From the NCBI GenBank assembly GCA_002482765.1, contig DLGP01000071.1:1-34896 (forward strand): a DNA stretch of 34,896 nucleotides, in the 5' to 3' direction. The translations under genes were made by a program, and so were the position numbers. Below, in pieces: positions 14,991 through 24,131 of this stretch (positions within the stretch are counted from its first letter, which is position 1; every line of letters begins with the position of its first letter). This stretch comes from Alphaproteobacteria bacterium UBA7691. Its GTDB lineage: Bacteria > Pseudomonadota > Alphaproteobacteria > Ferrovibrionales > Ferrovibrionaceae. Under the pieces are notes generated by a model, which had not been told where the DNA came from, made no database searches, and was given only the letters and a program-made list of their open reading frames with translations.

Positions 14991-16568
14991 ATGTCCAGAA
15001 ACGCACAGGATTTCACCAGCCGGATTGCCGTGAATCGCCGCGAATGGCTGCAAATGCTCGGGCTTGCCGCCGGTGGCAGCATGATCGGCGGACTGCCGCT
15101 GGTTGCCGGCACGGCGCAGGCGCAGAAGCGTGGCGGTACACTCAAGATCGCCTCGCCGCATAACCCGACCAGCATGGATCCGATCACCGGCCGCCATGGC
15201 AGCGACCATATCCTGCTCTTCCCGGCTTTCGAATCGCTGATCAACATTGATCTCGATACCTTGATGCCGAAGCCGGGCCTGGCGGTGTCGTGGTCAAACC
15301 CCGATCCGACCACGTTGGTGCTCAATCTGCGCCAGGATGTGAAGTTCCATGACGGCACGCCGTTTGATGCCGAAGCGGCCCGCTTCAATCTGGAGCGCGC
15401 CCGCACCGATAGCCGTTCGCGGGTCAAGATCGATCTGATCTTCGTCAAGAGCATCGATGTCACCGGCCCGTATCAGATCACGCTGCGGCTGTCCGAGCCG
15501 GATGTGGTGCTGCTGGCGGTGTTGTCGGATCGCCCGGGCATGATGTCGTCGCCCAAGGCAATCAAGGAATTTGGTGATCGTTCGGATCGCAACCCGGTCG
15601 GCACTGGCCCCTGGCGCGTGGTGAACTGGCTTGATGCCGAAAAGATCACCTATACCCGCTTTGCCGATCATTGGGACAAGAAGACCGCCTATGCCGATGA
15701 ACTGGTGGTATCGATCATCCCGGAGGTGAATACCGCCCTGCGTACCGTCACCTCGAAGCAGAATGACTTTGTGTTCCAGCTGGCGCCGCAGCAGATTCCG
15801 ATTGTTGAGCGTTCCGGCCTCACCCTGGCGATGGGCCAGACCGTGGCGACCTATCACCTCTATCTCAACTATGCCAAGCCGCCGCTGGATAATGTGAAGG
15901 TGCGGTTGGCGATGTGCCACGGCATTGATCGCGACGAATTCAACAAACTCACCATGGCCGGCATTGCCGAGCCGACCATCCAGACCCTGCCGCGTTCGCA
16001 TTGGGCCTATAACAAGGAACTGGAAGGCACCTACAAGTACGATCCGGAACTGGCGCGTAAGCTGCTGGCCGAGGCCGGCCATCCGAATGGTGTGGATATC
16101 GAAATGTATATCTACAACGATCAGCGCTCGCAGCAGCGTGGCGAAGTGCTGGTGGAGCAATACAAGCGCTCCAATATCCGCATCCAGCTCAAGGCCGTGC
16201 CGGGCAACGAACTCGGCGCCAAGTATATGGGCGAGCAGCTCGGCAATGCCGCCTTCTCGGTCTATACCGGCCGCACCGATCCGAGCCAGTTCTTCAGCAT
16301 CATGTTCGATCCCAAATCGTTCATCAATGCCGCGCGCAAATGGGGCGTGCCGGAACTGGAACAGGCCATGGCGGATTGCCGCACCACTTTTGATCAGGAA
16401 GCGCGCAAGAAGGCCATCGGCCGGGCGCTGAAAATCATCAGTGATAATGCGCTTTATGTGCCGGTGATCCTACAGGCCGATGTGGCGGCGATGCAGCCGA
16501 AGGTGCGCGGCTACAAGCCGAATATCCTCGGCAAGCCGCGCTTCGAAGACGTGTATCTCGAAGGCTGA
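14991..16568 (+). CDS. ABC importer periplasmic solute-binding protein (SBP_bac_5 family)
   Basis: A 525-residue family 5 extracellular solute-binding protein. The N-terminus has a twin-arginine-type signal (NRREWLQMLGLAAGG, residues 15-29) with a likely cleavage site after AQA (residue 44), so export by Tat is probable. The mature part begins RGGTLKIASPHNPTSMDP, typical of peptide/nickel/opine binders. AAGGAG precedes ATG 14991. The binding protein sets substrate choice. Being encoded among CoA-dependent catabolic genes, it more likely binds an organic acid or conjugate than a simple peptide, which is an inference. Confidence 0.92.
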   Translation: MSRNAQDFTSRIAVNRREWLQMLGLAAGGSMIGGLPLVAGTAQAQKRGGTLKIASPHNPTSMDPITGRHGSDHILLFPAFESLINIDLDTLMPKPGLAVSWSNPDPTTLVLNLRQDVKFHDGTPFDAEAARFNLERARTDSRSRVKIDLIFVKSIDVTGPYQITLRLSEPDVVLLAVLSDRPGMMSSPKAIKEFGDRSDRNPVGTGPWRVVNWLDAEKITYTRFADHWDKKTAYADELVVSIIPEVNTALRTVTSKQNDFVFQLAPQQIPIVERSGLTLAMGQTVATYHLYLNYAKPPLDNVKVRLAMCHGIDRDEFNKLTMAGIAEPTIQTLPRSHWAYNKELEGTYKYDPELARKLLAEAGHPNGVDIEMYIYNDQRSQQRGEVLVEQYKRSNIRIQLKAVPGNELGAKYMGEQLGNAAFSVYTGRTDPSQFFSIMFDPKSFINAARKWGVPELEQAMADCRTTFDQEARKKAIGRALKIISDNALYVPVILQADVAAMQPKVRGYKPNILGKPRFEDVYLEG

Positions 16569-16592
16569 TCGGCAGGCTGGGGAGGGCAAGGC

Positions 16593-17552
16593 ATGAAAGC
16601 GAAGCGCATGGCACGATTGCTCCTGCATGGCCTGTTTCAGGCCGGGCCAGTGCTGATCGTGGCGACATTCCTGGTCTTCGCGATGATGCATCTTGTCCCT
16701 GGCGATGTTGCCATCGCGCTCGCGGGTGAAAACGCCACCCGCGAGCGCGTTGAGGAAATCCGTGTGCTCTACGGCCTGGATCGGCCGCTTTGGGAGCAAT
16801 ATGGCAGCTGGTTGTGGAAGATGATGCAGGGCGACATGTCGGTCTCCATGCTGTCAGGCGAGCCGGTGCTGGAATCGATCCTGCGCCGGCTGCCGATCAC
16901 CCTGCTGGTGGTGTCGCTGGCGATGCTGTTTTCGCTTGTGGTGGGTATTCCGCTCGGCATCACGGCGGCGGTGCGGCCACGTTCGCTGATTGATTCCTTT
17001 GTCACCAGTTTCGCCTCTTTTGGCATTGCCTTGCCCAGCTTCTGGCTCGGCATGATCCTGGTTTCAATTTTTGCATTGAGCCTCGGCTGGTTTCCGGTTT
17101 CGGGCATGGTGCGGCCCGGGGTTAACCCCTGGGGCGCGGTATGGCATGCCATCCTGCCGGCGCTGGCGCTGGCGGCCAGCGGTGTGGCTGAAGTGGCGCG
17201 TCAAACCCGCTCGGCGCTGCTTGAAGTGCAATCCTCGCAATATATGCGCACATTGCTGGCCAAGGGCCTGCCGCGACGGCTGATCTTCTGGAAACACGGC
17301 CTGAAGAATATCAGCGTCACGCTGCTCACGGTTATTGGCCTGCTGTTCAACCGGCTGCTCGGTGGCACGGTGGTGATCGAGGCGGTGTTTGCCATTTCCG
17401 GCATGGGCAGCCTGGTGGTGAGTGCTGCCACCGGCAAGGATTATCCGGTGATCCAGGGTGTGATGCTCACCATGGTGCTGATTGTCATCACGGTGAATCT
17501 GGTCATCGAAATTCTCTATGCCGTGTTTGATCCCAGGGTGCTGAAGAAATGA
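16593..17552 (+). CDS. ABC importer permease (DppB-like)
   Basis: A 319-residue inner-membrane permease with about six spans. Typical DppB/OppB elements are an N-terminal span, the periplasmic loop ENATRERVEEIRVLYGLDRPL-type segment, and the cytoplasmic EAA loop near LAKGLPRRLIFWKHGLKN that contacts the ATPases. ATG 16593 follows GGGGAGGGCAAGGC. Its last four bases overlap the next permease (ATGA), so the two are translationally coupled. Together they form the channel for the substrate delivered by the binding protein at 14991. Confidence 0.92.
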   Translation: MKAKRMARLLLHGLFQAGPVLIVATFLVFAMMHLVPGDVAIALAGENATRERVEEIRVLYGLDRPLWEQYGSWLWKMMQGDMSVSMLSGEPVLESILRRLPITLLVVSLAMLFSLVVGIPLGITAAVRPRSLIDSFVTSFASFGIALPSFWLGMILVSIFALSLGWFPVSGMVRPGVNPWGAVWHAILPALALAASGVAEVARQTRSALLEVQSSQYMRTLLAKGLPRRLIFWKHGLKNISVTLLTVIGLLFNRLLGGTVVIEAVFAISGMGSLVVSAATGKDYPVIQGVMLTMVLIVITVNLVIEILYAVFDPRVLKK

Positions 17553-18433
17553 GCCAGCCAAGCAATAGCGGCACCGAGACACTCAGCAGCAAGGCCAGCC
17601 TGATGCCGGGGATTTATATGGTGCTGCGCCGCGCCGGCTTTTATATCAGCCTGGCTTATCTGATTTTCCTGGTGCTGCTGTCGATCTCGGCGCCCTGGGT
17701 GGCGCCATTCTCGCCCACAATGCAGAATCCGGCCGATGTGCTGATGCCGACCGGCGCGCCCTATCTGCTCGGCACCGACGATCTGGGCCGCGATGTGCTC
17801 AGCCGCCTGATCTGGGGTGCGCCACTGACCTTATACGGCAGTGTGCTGGCGGTGCTGGTGGCCTGCGCCATCGGCCTGCCGTTTGGCCTGATTGCCGGCT
17901 TCAGCGGCGGCTGGATCGATGCCGCCATCAGCCGCACGATTGATACCATGTTGTCCTTCCCGGCCATTGTGCTGGCCATCGGCGTCACCGGTGTGCTGGG
18001 CGTTGGCCAGACCAACAGCATGATCGCCATCGGCATCGTGTTCTCGCCCACCATTGCGCGCCTGGTGCGCGGCCAGACCCTGATCGGCCGCGAGGCGCTG
18101 TATGTTGATGCGGCGCGCTGCTTCGGCGCCAGCAACACACGGCTGATCCTGCGCCATATCCTGCCCAATGCGGTGCAGCCGGTGATTGTGCAGGTGACCC
18201 TGCTGCTGGCCACGGCCTTGCTGGCGGAAGCCAGCCTCAGTTTCCTGGGCCTGGGTGTGCAGCCGCCGCAACCAAGCTGGGGCGCCATGCTGGCGCGCGC
18301 CTATCACTATATGGAGATTGCGCCATCGCAGATGTATGCCCCGGGCATTGCCATCCTGGTCACGGCGCTCAGCTTCAACACGCTCGGCGAGAATCTGCGC
18401 GTGATCCTCGATCCGACCCAGAAGCGGCGCTGA
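17549..18433 (+). CDS. ABC importer permease (DppC-like)
   Basis: A 294-residue second permease of the same importer. It shows the hallmark LLGTDDLGRDVLSRLIWG segment after the first span and an EAA loop around AARCFGASNTRLILRHILPN. The N-terminal ~30 residues are cytoplasmic. ATG 17549 overlaps the DppB-like stop by 4 nt. The next ATPase gene begins 7 nt after its stop. Confidence 0.92.
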   Translation: MSQPSNSGTETLSSKASLMPGIYMVLRRAGFYISLAYLIFLVLLSISAPWVAPFSPTMQNPADVLMPTGAPYLLGTDDLGRDVLSRLIWGAPLTLYGSVLAVLVACAIGLPFGLIAGFSGGWIDAAISRTIDTMLSFPAIVLAIGVTGVLGVGQTNSMIAIGIVFSPTIARLVRGQTLIGREALYVDAARCFGASNTRLILRHILPNAVQPVIVQVTLLLATALLAEASLSFLGLGVQPPQPSWGAMLARAYHYMEIAPSQMYAPGIAILVTALSFNTLGENLRVILDPTQKRR

Positions 18434-18440
18434 GGCAGCC

Positions 18441-19457
18441 ATGAGCAGTGTGACGCCACTCAATCCAAATGCCGCCCAGCCGCTGCTGGTGGTGGACAAG
18501 CTGAATATTTATTTCGACATGGCCACCGGCCTGATGCAGGCAGCTAGCGATATCAGCTTCACGGTCAATGCCGGCGAGCGCGTCGGCATTGTCGGCGAAA
18601 GCGGCTGCGGCAAGACCGTCACCGGCCTGTCTCTGCTAGGCCTGCTGCCGCGTCCGCTCACTCGTGTCACCGGCCGGGCGGATTTTGAAGGTGAGAATTT
18701 GCTTGAAATGCCGCGCGAAAAGCTGCGCCGCATTTCCGGCGCACGGATCGGCATGATCTTCCAGGAGCCGATGCGGGCGCTGGATCCGGTATTCACGGTT
18801 GGCGAACAAATCTCCGAAACCTTGCGGATTCATACCGGCATCAGCCAGCGTGAGGCGCGCGCCCGCACCATCGATGCGCTGGCCGAAGTGGGTATTCCCT
18901 CGCCGGCGCGGCGCTATGATGATTATCCGCATGCTTTGTCGGGCGGCATGCAGCAGCGCGTGATGATCGCCATGGCCCTGATATGCAAGCCGAAACTGCT
19001 GATCGCCGATGAGCCGACCACGGCGCTGGATGTGACCGTGCAGGCGCAGATCATCGATCTGCTTTACAAGATCAGCGAAGATACCGGCACGGCGCTGCTG
19101 TTCATCACCCATGATCTGGGCGTGGTGGCCGAGCTTTGCACCCGGGTGCTGATCCTCTATGCCGGCCAGATTGTGGAAGATGCCGCCATCGAGAGTGTCT
19201 ACCGCACACCACGCCATCCCTATACCTCGGCGCTGTTCCAATCGATGCCGCGCCTCAGCCTGCGCGGCAAGCCGCTGCCCTCAATCGGCGGCCGGGTGCC
19301 GAGTTTTGCCAATATGCCGCAGGGCTGCCGCTTCCGTGAGCGCTGCCAGCATGCGCGCCCGGAATGTGTGGCGCGGCCGGAAATAGAAGCGCTGGAACAG
19401 GGCCGCGTGCGTTGCTTGCGGGCGCATGACCTGGTGCTGCCGGGCGCTGTTGTCTGA
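18441..19457 (+). CDS. Dipeptide-type ABC importer ATPase (DppD/OppD-like)
   Basis: A 338-residue ATP-binding subunit, partner of the ATPase at 13927. Walker A GESGCGKT, signature LSGGMQQRVMIAMAL, Walker B LLIADEPTTALD and H-loop ITHD are intact. The C-terminal extension again has the oligopeptide-ATPase cysteines (GCRFRERCQHARPEC). It ends 23 nt before the racemase gene, so importer and CoA-catabolic genes appear to be one transcription unit. Confidence 0.92.
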   Translation: MSSVTPLNPNAAQPLLVVDKLNIYFDMATGLMQAASDISFTVNAGERVGIVGESGCGKTVTGLSLLGLLPRPLTRVTGRADFEGENLLEMPREKLRRISGARIGMIFQEPMRALDPVFTVGEQISETLRIHTGISQREARARTIDALAEVGIPSPARRYDDYPHALSGGMQQRVMIAMALICKPKLLIADEPTTALDVTVQAQIIDLLYKISEDTGTALLFITHDLGVVAELCTRVLILYAGQIVEDAAIESVYRTPRHPYTSALFQSMPRLSLRGKPLPSIGGRVPSFANMPQGCRFRERCQHARPECVARPEIEALEQGRVRCLRAHDLVLPGAVV

Positions 19458-19480
19458 TTTTTTGAAGGAGCTTGAGGCGT

Positions 19481-20635
19481 ATGGGACCGTTACAAGGGCT
19501 GAAAGTGATTGAGATGGCCGGCATCGGGCCGGGGCCGTTTTGCGCCATGATGCTGTCGGATATGGGCGCCGAGGTGTTGCGTATTGATCGCGCCGATGCG
19601 GTGGGCGCCAAGGGTGAGCGCGATCCGCGTTTTGAGATCCTCAATCGTGGCCGGCCCTCGATTGCGCTTGATCTGAAACAGCCGCAGGCGGTGGCTTTGG
19701 TGCGCCGCCTGGTGCAGCAGGCCGATGTGCTGATCGAGGGTTTCCGCCCCGGCGTGATGGAGCGGCTTGGCCTGGGGCCGGAGGATTGCGCCAAGGTTAA
19801 TCCGAAACTGGTCTATGGCCGCATCACCGGCTGGGGCCAGGATGGCCCGCTGGCCCAGGCTGCCGGGCATGACATCAATTACATCGCTATCACCGGGGCG
19901 CTGCATGCCATCGGCCGTGCCGGGCAGGCGCCGGTGCCGCCGCTTAATCTGGTCGGCGATTTCGGCGGTGGCTCGCTGTATATGCTCTTCGGCATCCTCT
20001 GCGCCTTGTGGGAGCGCGAGCGTTCCGGCACAGGCCAGGTGGTGGATGCCGCGATTGTAGATGGCGTCAATTCGCTGAGCAGTTTTCTGTTCGGCGCGCT
20101 GGCCCGCAAGGGCTGGGTCAACGAACGCGGCAAGAATGTGCTGGATGGTGGCCGGCCCTGGTATGACAGCTACCAGACCAAGGATGGCGGCTATATCTGC
20201 ATCGGCCCTATCGAAGCACGGTTTTATCAGCTTTTCCTGGAGCGAGTCGGCCTGGCTAATGAGGCCCTGCCGGACCAGAACGATCCGGCCGGCTGGCCGG
20301 TTTTGCGCGAACGCTTCACGGCTTTGTTCAAGACGCGCAGCCGCGATGAATGGTGCCAGGTGCTGGAAGGCACGGATGCCTGTTTTGCCCCGGTGCTTGA
20401 TCCGCTGGAGGCAGCACAGCATCCGCATAACGTGGCACGCGGCAACTTCACCGAAGTGGATGGTGTGTTGCAGCCGGTGCCGGCGCCGCGTTTCAGCCGC
20501 ACAAAGCCGGAAATCGCCGGGCCGGCTTCACGCGCCGGGCAAAAGACCCGCGCCGGCCTGGCCGCATGGGGCGTGCCGGAACAGGAAATCGATGCGCTGA
20601 TTGCCGCCAAGGTGGCGATCCAGGCGGCAGTGTAA
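19481..20635 (+). CDS. Alpha-methylacyl-CoA racemase-like family III CoA-transferase
   Basis: A 384-residue CaiB/BaiF-fold protein that looks like an alpha-methylacyl-CoA racemase rather than a CoA-transferase. It has AAGHDINYIAITGALHAIG with H130 and VGDFGGGS with D160, equivalent to the His126/Asp156 catalytic pair of the mycobacterial racemase with a constant offset of four. Such enzymes interconvert (2R)- and (2S)-2-methylacyl-CoAs so that beta-oxidation of methyl-branched chains (isoprenoids, sterol side chains) can proceed. ATG 19481 is preferred over TTG 19472 on spacing from GAAGGAG. It implies a methyl-branched substrate for this pathway. Confidence 0.85.
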   Translation: MGPLQGLKVIEMAGIGPGPFCAMMLSDMGAEVLRIDRADAVGAKGERDPRFEILNRGRPSIALDLKQPQAVALVRRLVQQADVLIEGFRPGVMERLGLGPEDCAKVNPKLVYGRITGWGQDGPLAQAAGHDINYIAITGALHAIGRAGQAPVPPLNLVGDFGGGSLYMLFGILCALWERERSGTGQVVDAAIVDGVNSLSSFLFGALARKGWVNERGKNVLDGGRPWYDSYQTKDGGYICIGPIEARFYQLFLERVGLANEALPDQNDPAGWPVLRERFTALFKTRSRDEWCQVLEGTDACFAPVLDPLEAAQHPHNVARGNFTEVDGVLQPVPAPRFSRTKPEIAGPASRAGQKTRAGLAAWGVPEQEIDALIAAKVAIQAAV

Positions 20636-20649
20636 GGCGGGCAATTGTC

Positions 20650-21510
20650 ATGGCGATTTCCTACGAAGTATTGAAGCACCGCAATTTTGCGCCGATCACC
20701 CAGGAATATGGCATGCGCGATACGCTGCTTTATGCGCTGGGCATTTGCTGCGGCGACGATCCGACCGATCCGCGCGATCTGCGCTTTGCCTATGAGGAGA
20801 ATATCCAGGCTTTGCCCACCATGGCCACGGTGCTGTGCTCGCCCGGCTTCTGGCTCAAGCAGCCGGATACCGGCGTGGATTGGCGCCATGTGCTGCATGG
20901 CGAGCAATTCCTCACCATGCACCGCCCGCTGCCAGCCAGCGGCAAGCTGATCGGGCGCCAGCATATCGAGGAGATCATCGACAAGGGCCAGGGCCGCGGC
21001 GCGCTGATCTATATCAAGCGTGAACTCAGCGATGCCGCCAGCGGCGAACTGGTCTGCACGGTCGGCCTGTCCAGTTTTGCCCGCGCCGATGGCGGCTTTG
21101 GCGGGCCACCCGGCCCGGCCAAGCCGGTGCATAAACTGCCCGAGGGCGCGCCCGATCTGGTCTGCGACCTGCCGACCTGGAAACATTCGGGGCTGATCTA
21201 TCGCCTGAATGGCGATTACAATCCTTTGCATGCCGATCCGGCGATTGCCCAGGCCGCTGGCTTCGAGCGGCCGATCCTGCATGGCCTGTGTACCTATGGC
21301 GTGGCTGGTCGCGCGCTGATCCGCAGCCTGTGCGACAATGATGCTACCCGGCTGGAACAGCTTAATGTGCGCTTCTCGGCGCCGGTTTATCCGGGTGAGA
21401 CGATCCGCACCGAAATCTGGCGCCAGGAAGCCGGCCTGGCTGGTTTCCGCTGCCGAGTGGTGGAGCGCGATCTGGTGGTGCTGGATAACGGCAAGATGGT
21501 TTACGCATGA
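20650..21510 (+). CDS. MaoC-like enoyl-CoA hydratase 2 (double hot-dog)
   Basis: A 286-residue double hot-dog protein of the MFE-2 hydratase type. The hydratase-2 signature YRLNGDYNPLHADP holds the catalytic pair D189/H194, followed by AGFERPILHGLCTYG. It should hydrate a trans-2-enoyl-CoA to the (3R)-hydroxyacyl-CoA. The length is standard for the family. ATG 20650 follows GGCGGG. Its stop overlaps the ligase start (ATGA). It pairs functionally with the MFE-2-like dehydrogenase at 23147, together reproducing the two activities of peroxisomal multifunctional enzyme 2 as separate proteins. Confidence 0.9.
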   Translation: MAISYEVLKHRNFAPITQEYGMRDTLLYALGICCGDDPTDPRDLRFAYEENIQALPTMATVLCSPGFWLKQPDTGVDWRHVLHGEQFLTMHRPLPASGKLIGRQHIEEIIDKGQGRGALIYIKRELSDAASGELVCTVGLSSFARADGGFGGPPGPAKPVHKLPEGAPDLVCDLPTWKHSGLIYRLNGDYNPLHADPAIAQAAGFERPILHGLCTYGVAGRALIRSLCDNDATRLEQLNVRFSAPVYPGETIRTEIWRQEAGLAGFRCRVVERDLVVLDNGKMVYA

Positions 21511-23036
21511 GCCGGGAGATTATATCCGGCACCACGCGGCGGTCGATGGCGGCAGTGAATGAGCGTGCGGCCCGCATCGCCTCGGGCCTGGCCGGCTTCG
21601 GCATCGGGCCGGGCCGGGCGGTGGCGATCCTGATGCGCAACGAAATCTCGTTCATCGAATGCAGCCTTGGCACCGCCATGCTGGGCGCCTGGGCGGTGCC
21701 GCTGAACTGGCATCTGGCGCCGCCGGAGATCGAGTATGTGCTGGGCGATTGTGCCGCTACGGTGCTGCTGGTGCATGCCGATCTGCTTGATCTGGTGCCG
21801 GCAGCGGCGCTGAATTCTGGCCGCTTCACCGTGATCGTGGCCGATACGCCGGCGGAAGTGTGCCAGGCTTATAACGTGCCAGCCGCCAAGGCCCTGGCAC
21901 CTGCCGGCATGAAACGCTTTGAGGCTTGGCTGGCGCCCCAGCCAATATGGCAGCAGCCGCCGGTGCCGGCGCCGGAAAGCATAATCTACACGTCTGGTAC
22001 CACCGGCAAACCCAAAGGCGTGCGGCGCAATCCGCCAACGGCGGCGCAACGTGCGCGGCTGGAGCAACTGCGCGAACAGGTTTATGGCCTGCGCGCCGGC
22101 ATCCGCCTGCTGGTGCCGGCGCCGCTGTATCATGCCGCGCCGAATGTGTTTGCCCTTGCCGGTGCGCGGGTGGCCGATGCCCTGGTGCTGATGCCGAAAT
22201 TTGACGCCGAGGATTTGCTGCGGCTGGTTGAGCAGCATCGTATCAGCAATATCGTGATGGTGCCGACGATGTTTGTGCGGCTGCTGCGGCTGCCTGAAGC
22301 GGTGCGGCGGCGCTATGACCTGAGTTCGTTACGCGCCGTGCATCATGCGGCGGCACCCTGCCCGCCGGATGTGAAGCGGGCGATGATCGACTGGTTCGGC
22401 CCGATCATCCATGAATGGTATGGCACCACGGAATCGAGCGTGGTCACGGTGTGCGATAGTGCCGAATGGCTGACGCATCCCGGCACCGTGGGCCGCGCCA
22501 TAAGCGGAGCGCGTATCGAGGTGGTGGGCGAGGATGGTGCGCTATTGCCGCCCGGTGAGCCGGGCGAGCTTTATGTTGGCCTGGATTTCCTGCCGGACTT
22601 CACCTACCACAACCGCGATGAAGACCGCCGCCAGATTGGCCGCAACGGCCTGATCACCGGCGGCGATATCGGTTATCTCGATGCCGATGGTTTCCTGTTC
22701 CTCTGCGACCGCAAGAAGGACATGGTGATTTCCGGCGGCGTGAACATCTACCCCACCGAGATCGAGGCGGCCCTGCTATCGATTGCCGCCGTGCAGGATT
22801 GCGCCGTGTTCGGCATCCCGGATGTGGAATTCGGCGAGGCCGTGATGGCCGTGGTGGTGCAGGATGGCAGCAGCAGCGAGGCCGCCATCCGCGAAATACT
22901 CGCGGCCCGCCTGGCGCGCTTCAAGCTGCCCAAGGTGATCGAATTCCGCGACAGCCTGCCGCGTGATGATGCCGGCAAGCTGCTCAAGCGCCGGCTGCGC
23001 GAACCCTATTGGCAAGAGGCCGAAAGGCGCATTTGA
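21507..23036 (+). CDS. Acyl-CoA synthetase (AMP-forming)
   Basis: A 509-residue ANL-superfamily adenylating enzyme. The P-loop is YTSGTTGKPK (161-170), then YGTTESS, GDIGYLD, the hinge region KKDMVISGGVNIYPTEIE and the C-terminal catalytic lysine in DDAGKLLKRR. It activates a carboxylate to acyl-AMP and then acyl-CoA. The N-terminus is a little short for the family, but the ATG at 21507 overlaps the hydratase stop by 4 nt, supporting it. This is one of two AMP-forming ligases in the region; the two share only the family motifs, so they probably act on different intermediates or at different stages. Confidence 0.9.
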   Translation: MSREIISGTTRRSMAAVNERAARIASGLAGFGIGPGRAVAILMRNEISFIECSLGTAMLGAWAVPLNWHLAPPEIEYVLGDCAATVLLVHADLLDLVPAAALNSGRFTVIVADTPAEVCQAYNVPAAKALAPAGMKRFEAWLAPQPIWQQPPVPAPESIIYTSGTTGKPKGVRRNPPTAAQRARLEQLREQVYGLRAGIRLLVPAPLYHAAPNVFALAGARVADALVLMPKFDAEDLLRLVEQHRISNIVMVPTMFVRLLRLPEAVRRRYDLSSLRAVHHAAAPCPPDVKRAMIDWFGPIIHEWYGTTESSVVTVCDSAEWLTHPGTVGRAISGARIEVVGEDGALLPPGEPGELYVGLDFLPDFTYHNRDEDRRQIGRNGLITGGDIGYLDADGFLFLCDRKKDMVISGGVNIYPTEIEAALLSIAAVQDCAVFGIPDVEFGEAVMAVVVQDGSSSEAAIREILAARLARFKLPKVIEFRDSLPRDDAGKLLKRRLREPYWQEAERRI

Positions 23037-23048
23037 GCGACCGGTTGG

Positions 23049-23080
23049 TTGACACCCTATCAGATTGTAGACAGATTACA
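23049..23080 (+). promoter_or_regulatory. Candidate promoter/operator (TTGACA and TTGTAGACAG)
   Basis: The 110-bp gap before the dehydrogenase gene contains TTGACA (23049-23054) and TTGTAGACAGATT (23065-23077). The second matches the motif at 10459 (TGTTGACAGATT) in 11 of 12 positions. A separate transcription start for the downstream genes is likely. No clear -10 was found. Confidence 0.4.
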
Positions 23081-23146
23081 GTTGGCAATATGGCCGATCA
23101 GGCGCAGCCCTGGTGCCGACATTAAATGATGCAGAAGGAGGAAACC

Positions 23147-24070
23147 ATGGCATCCGAGCAATGTCTGAAGGACAAGGTGATGATCGTGACCGGCGCCGGC
23201 CGCGGCATTGGCCGCGCCATTGCGCTGCTGGCGGCGCAGGAAGGCGCCAAGGTGGTGGTCAACGATCTGGGTGGTTCGCCGGATGGCGATGGCGCCGATG
23301 CCTCGCCGGCCCATGCGGTGGTGGATGAAATCCGCCAGGCCGGCGGTCAGGCTGCCGCCAATACCGATAGTGTCGCCGAGCCCGCCGGCGCCAATAACAT
23401 CATCAAGACCGCCATCGACAATTTTGGCCGCATTGATTGTGTGGTGAATAATGCCGGTATCCTGCGTGACCGGATTTTCCATCGCATGTCGGTGGTGGAT
23501 TTTGAGATGGTGATCAAGGTTCACCTGCTCGGCAGTTTCTATGTCGCGCGCGCCGCCGCGCCGTATTTCAAGGAGCAGAATGGTGGCTCCTATGTGCATT
23601 TCACCTCCACATCGGGCCTGATCGGCAATATCGGCCAGAGCAATTATGCTGCCGCCAAGCTTGGCGTGGTTGGGCTGTCAAAAGGCATCGCGCTTGATAT
23701 GCAGCGGTTTAATGTGCGGTCAAACTGCGTTTCGCCCTTCGCCTGGAGCCGCCTGATCGGCACCATCCCCACCGAAGGCGATCCGGAAAAGGAAAAGCGC
23801 GTTGAGCGTTTGCAGCAGATGGGGCCGGAAAAGGTCGCGCCCCTGGCGGTGTATCTGGCCAGCGATCTTTCCGCCCATGTCACCGGGCAGATTTTCGCCT
23901 CGCGCATGAACGAGATTTATCTGTTCAACCAGACGCGCCCGATCCGCTCGGTGCATCGTGGCGAGGGCTGGACGCCGCAGAGCATCGCCGAACATGGCAT
24001 GCCGGCGATGCAGGGCAATTTCATGCCGCTCAGCCGCACCGCCGATATCATCGGCTGGGATCCGATCTGA
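23147..24070 (+). CDS. MFE-2-type (3R)-hydroxyacyl-CoA dehydrogenase (SDR)
   Basis: A 307-residue classical short-chain dehydrogenase: TGAGRGIG (15-22), NNAG (101-104), and catalytic S156, Y167 and K171 (YAAAK). VVVNDLGG, GILRDRIFHRMS and SGLIGNIGQSNYAAAK are characteristic of the dehydrogenase part of multifunctional enzyme 2 and of fungal FOX2, which oxidise (3R)-hydroxyacyl-CoA to 3-ketoacyl-CoA. It complements the hydratase 2 at 20650. The C-terminal ~60 residues exceed the minimal SDR core. AAGGAGG (23135-23141) is at ideal distance from ATG 23147. A strong hairpin terminator follows the stop. Confidence 0.88.
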   Translation: MASEQCLKDKVMIVTGAGRGIGRAIALLAAQEGAKVVVNDLGGSPDGDGADASPAHAVVDEIRQAGGQAAANTDSVAEPAGANNIIKTAIDNFGRIDCVVNNAGILRDRIFHRMSVVDFEMVIKVHLLGSFYVARAAAPYFKEQNGGSYVHFTSTSGLIGNIGQSNYAAAKLGVVGLSKGIALDMQRFNVRSNCVSPFAWSRLIGTIPTEGDPEKEKRVERLQQMGPEKVAPLAVYLASDLSAHVTGQIFASRMNEIYLFNQTRPIRSVHRGEGWTPQSIAEHGMPAMQGNFMPLSRTADIIGWDPI

Positions 24071-24086
24071 GCCGCCAATCCTTCCA

Positions 24087-24115
24087 CCCCGCTCTGTAGC
24101 CAGAGCGGGGTTTTT
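24087..24115 (+). terminator. Rho-independent terminator inside the catabolic block
   Basis: CCCCGCTCTG (24087-24096) pairs perfectly with CAGAGCGGGG (24101-24110) around a 4-nt TAGC loop and is followed by TTTTT. It is only 16 nt upstream of the thiolase-like start codon, leaving no room for a promoter. Downstream genes therefore depend on read-through or on a promoter inside the dehydrogenase gene. Confidence 0.85.
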
Positions 24116-24131
24116 CACAAGGCGTTTCCCC

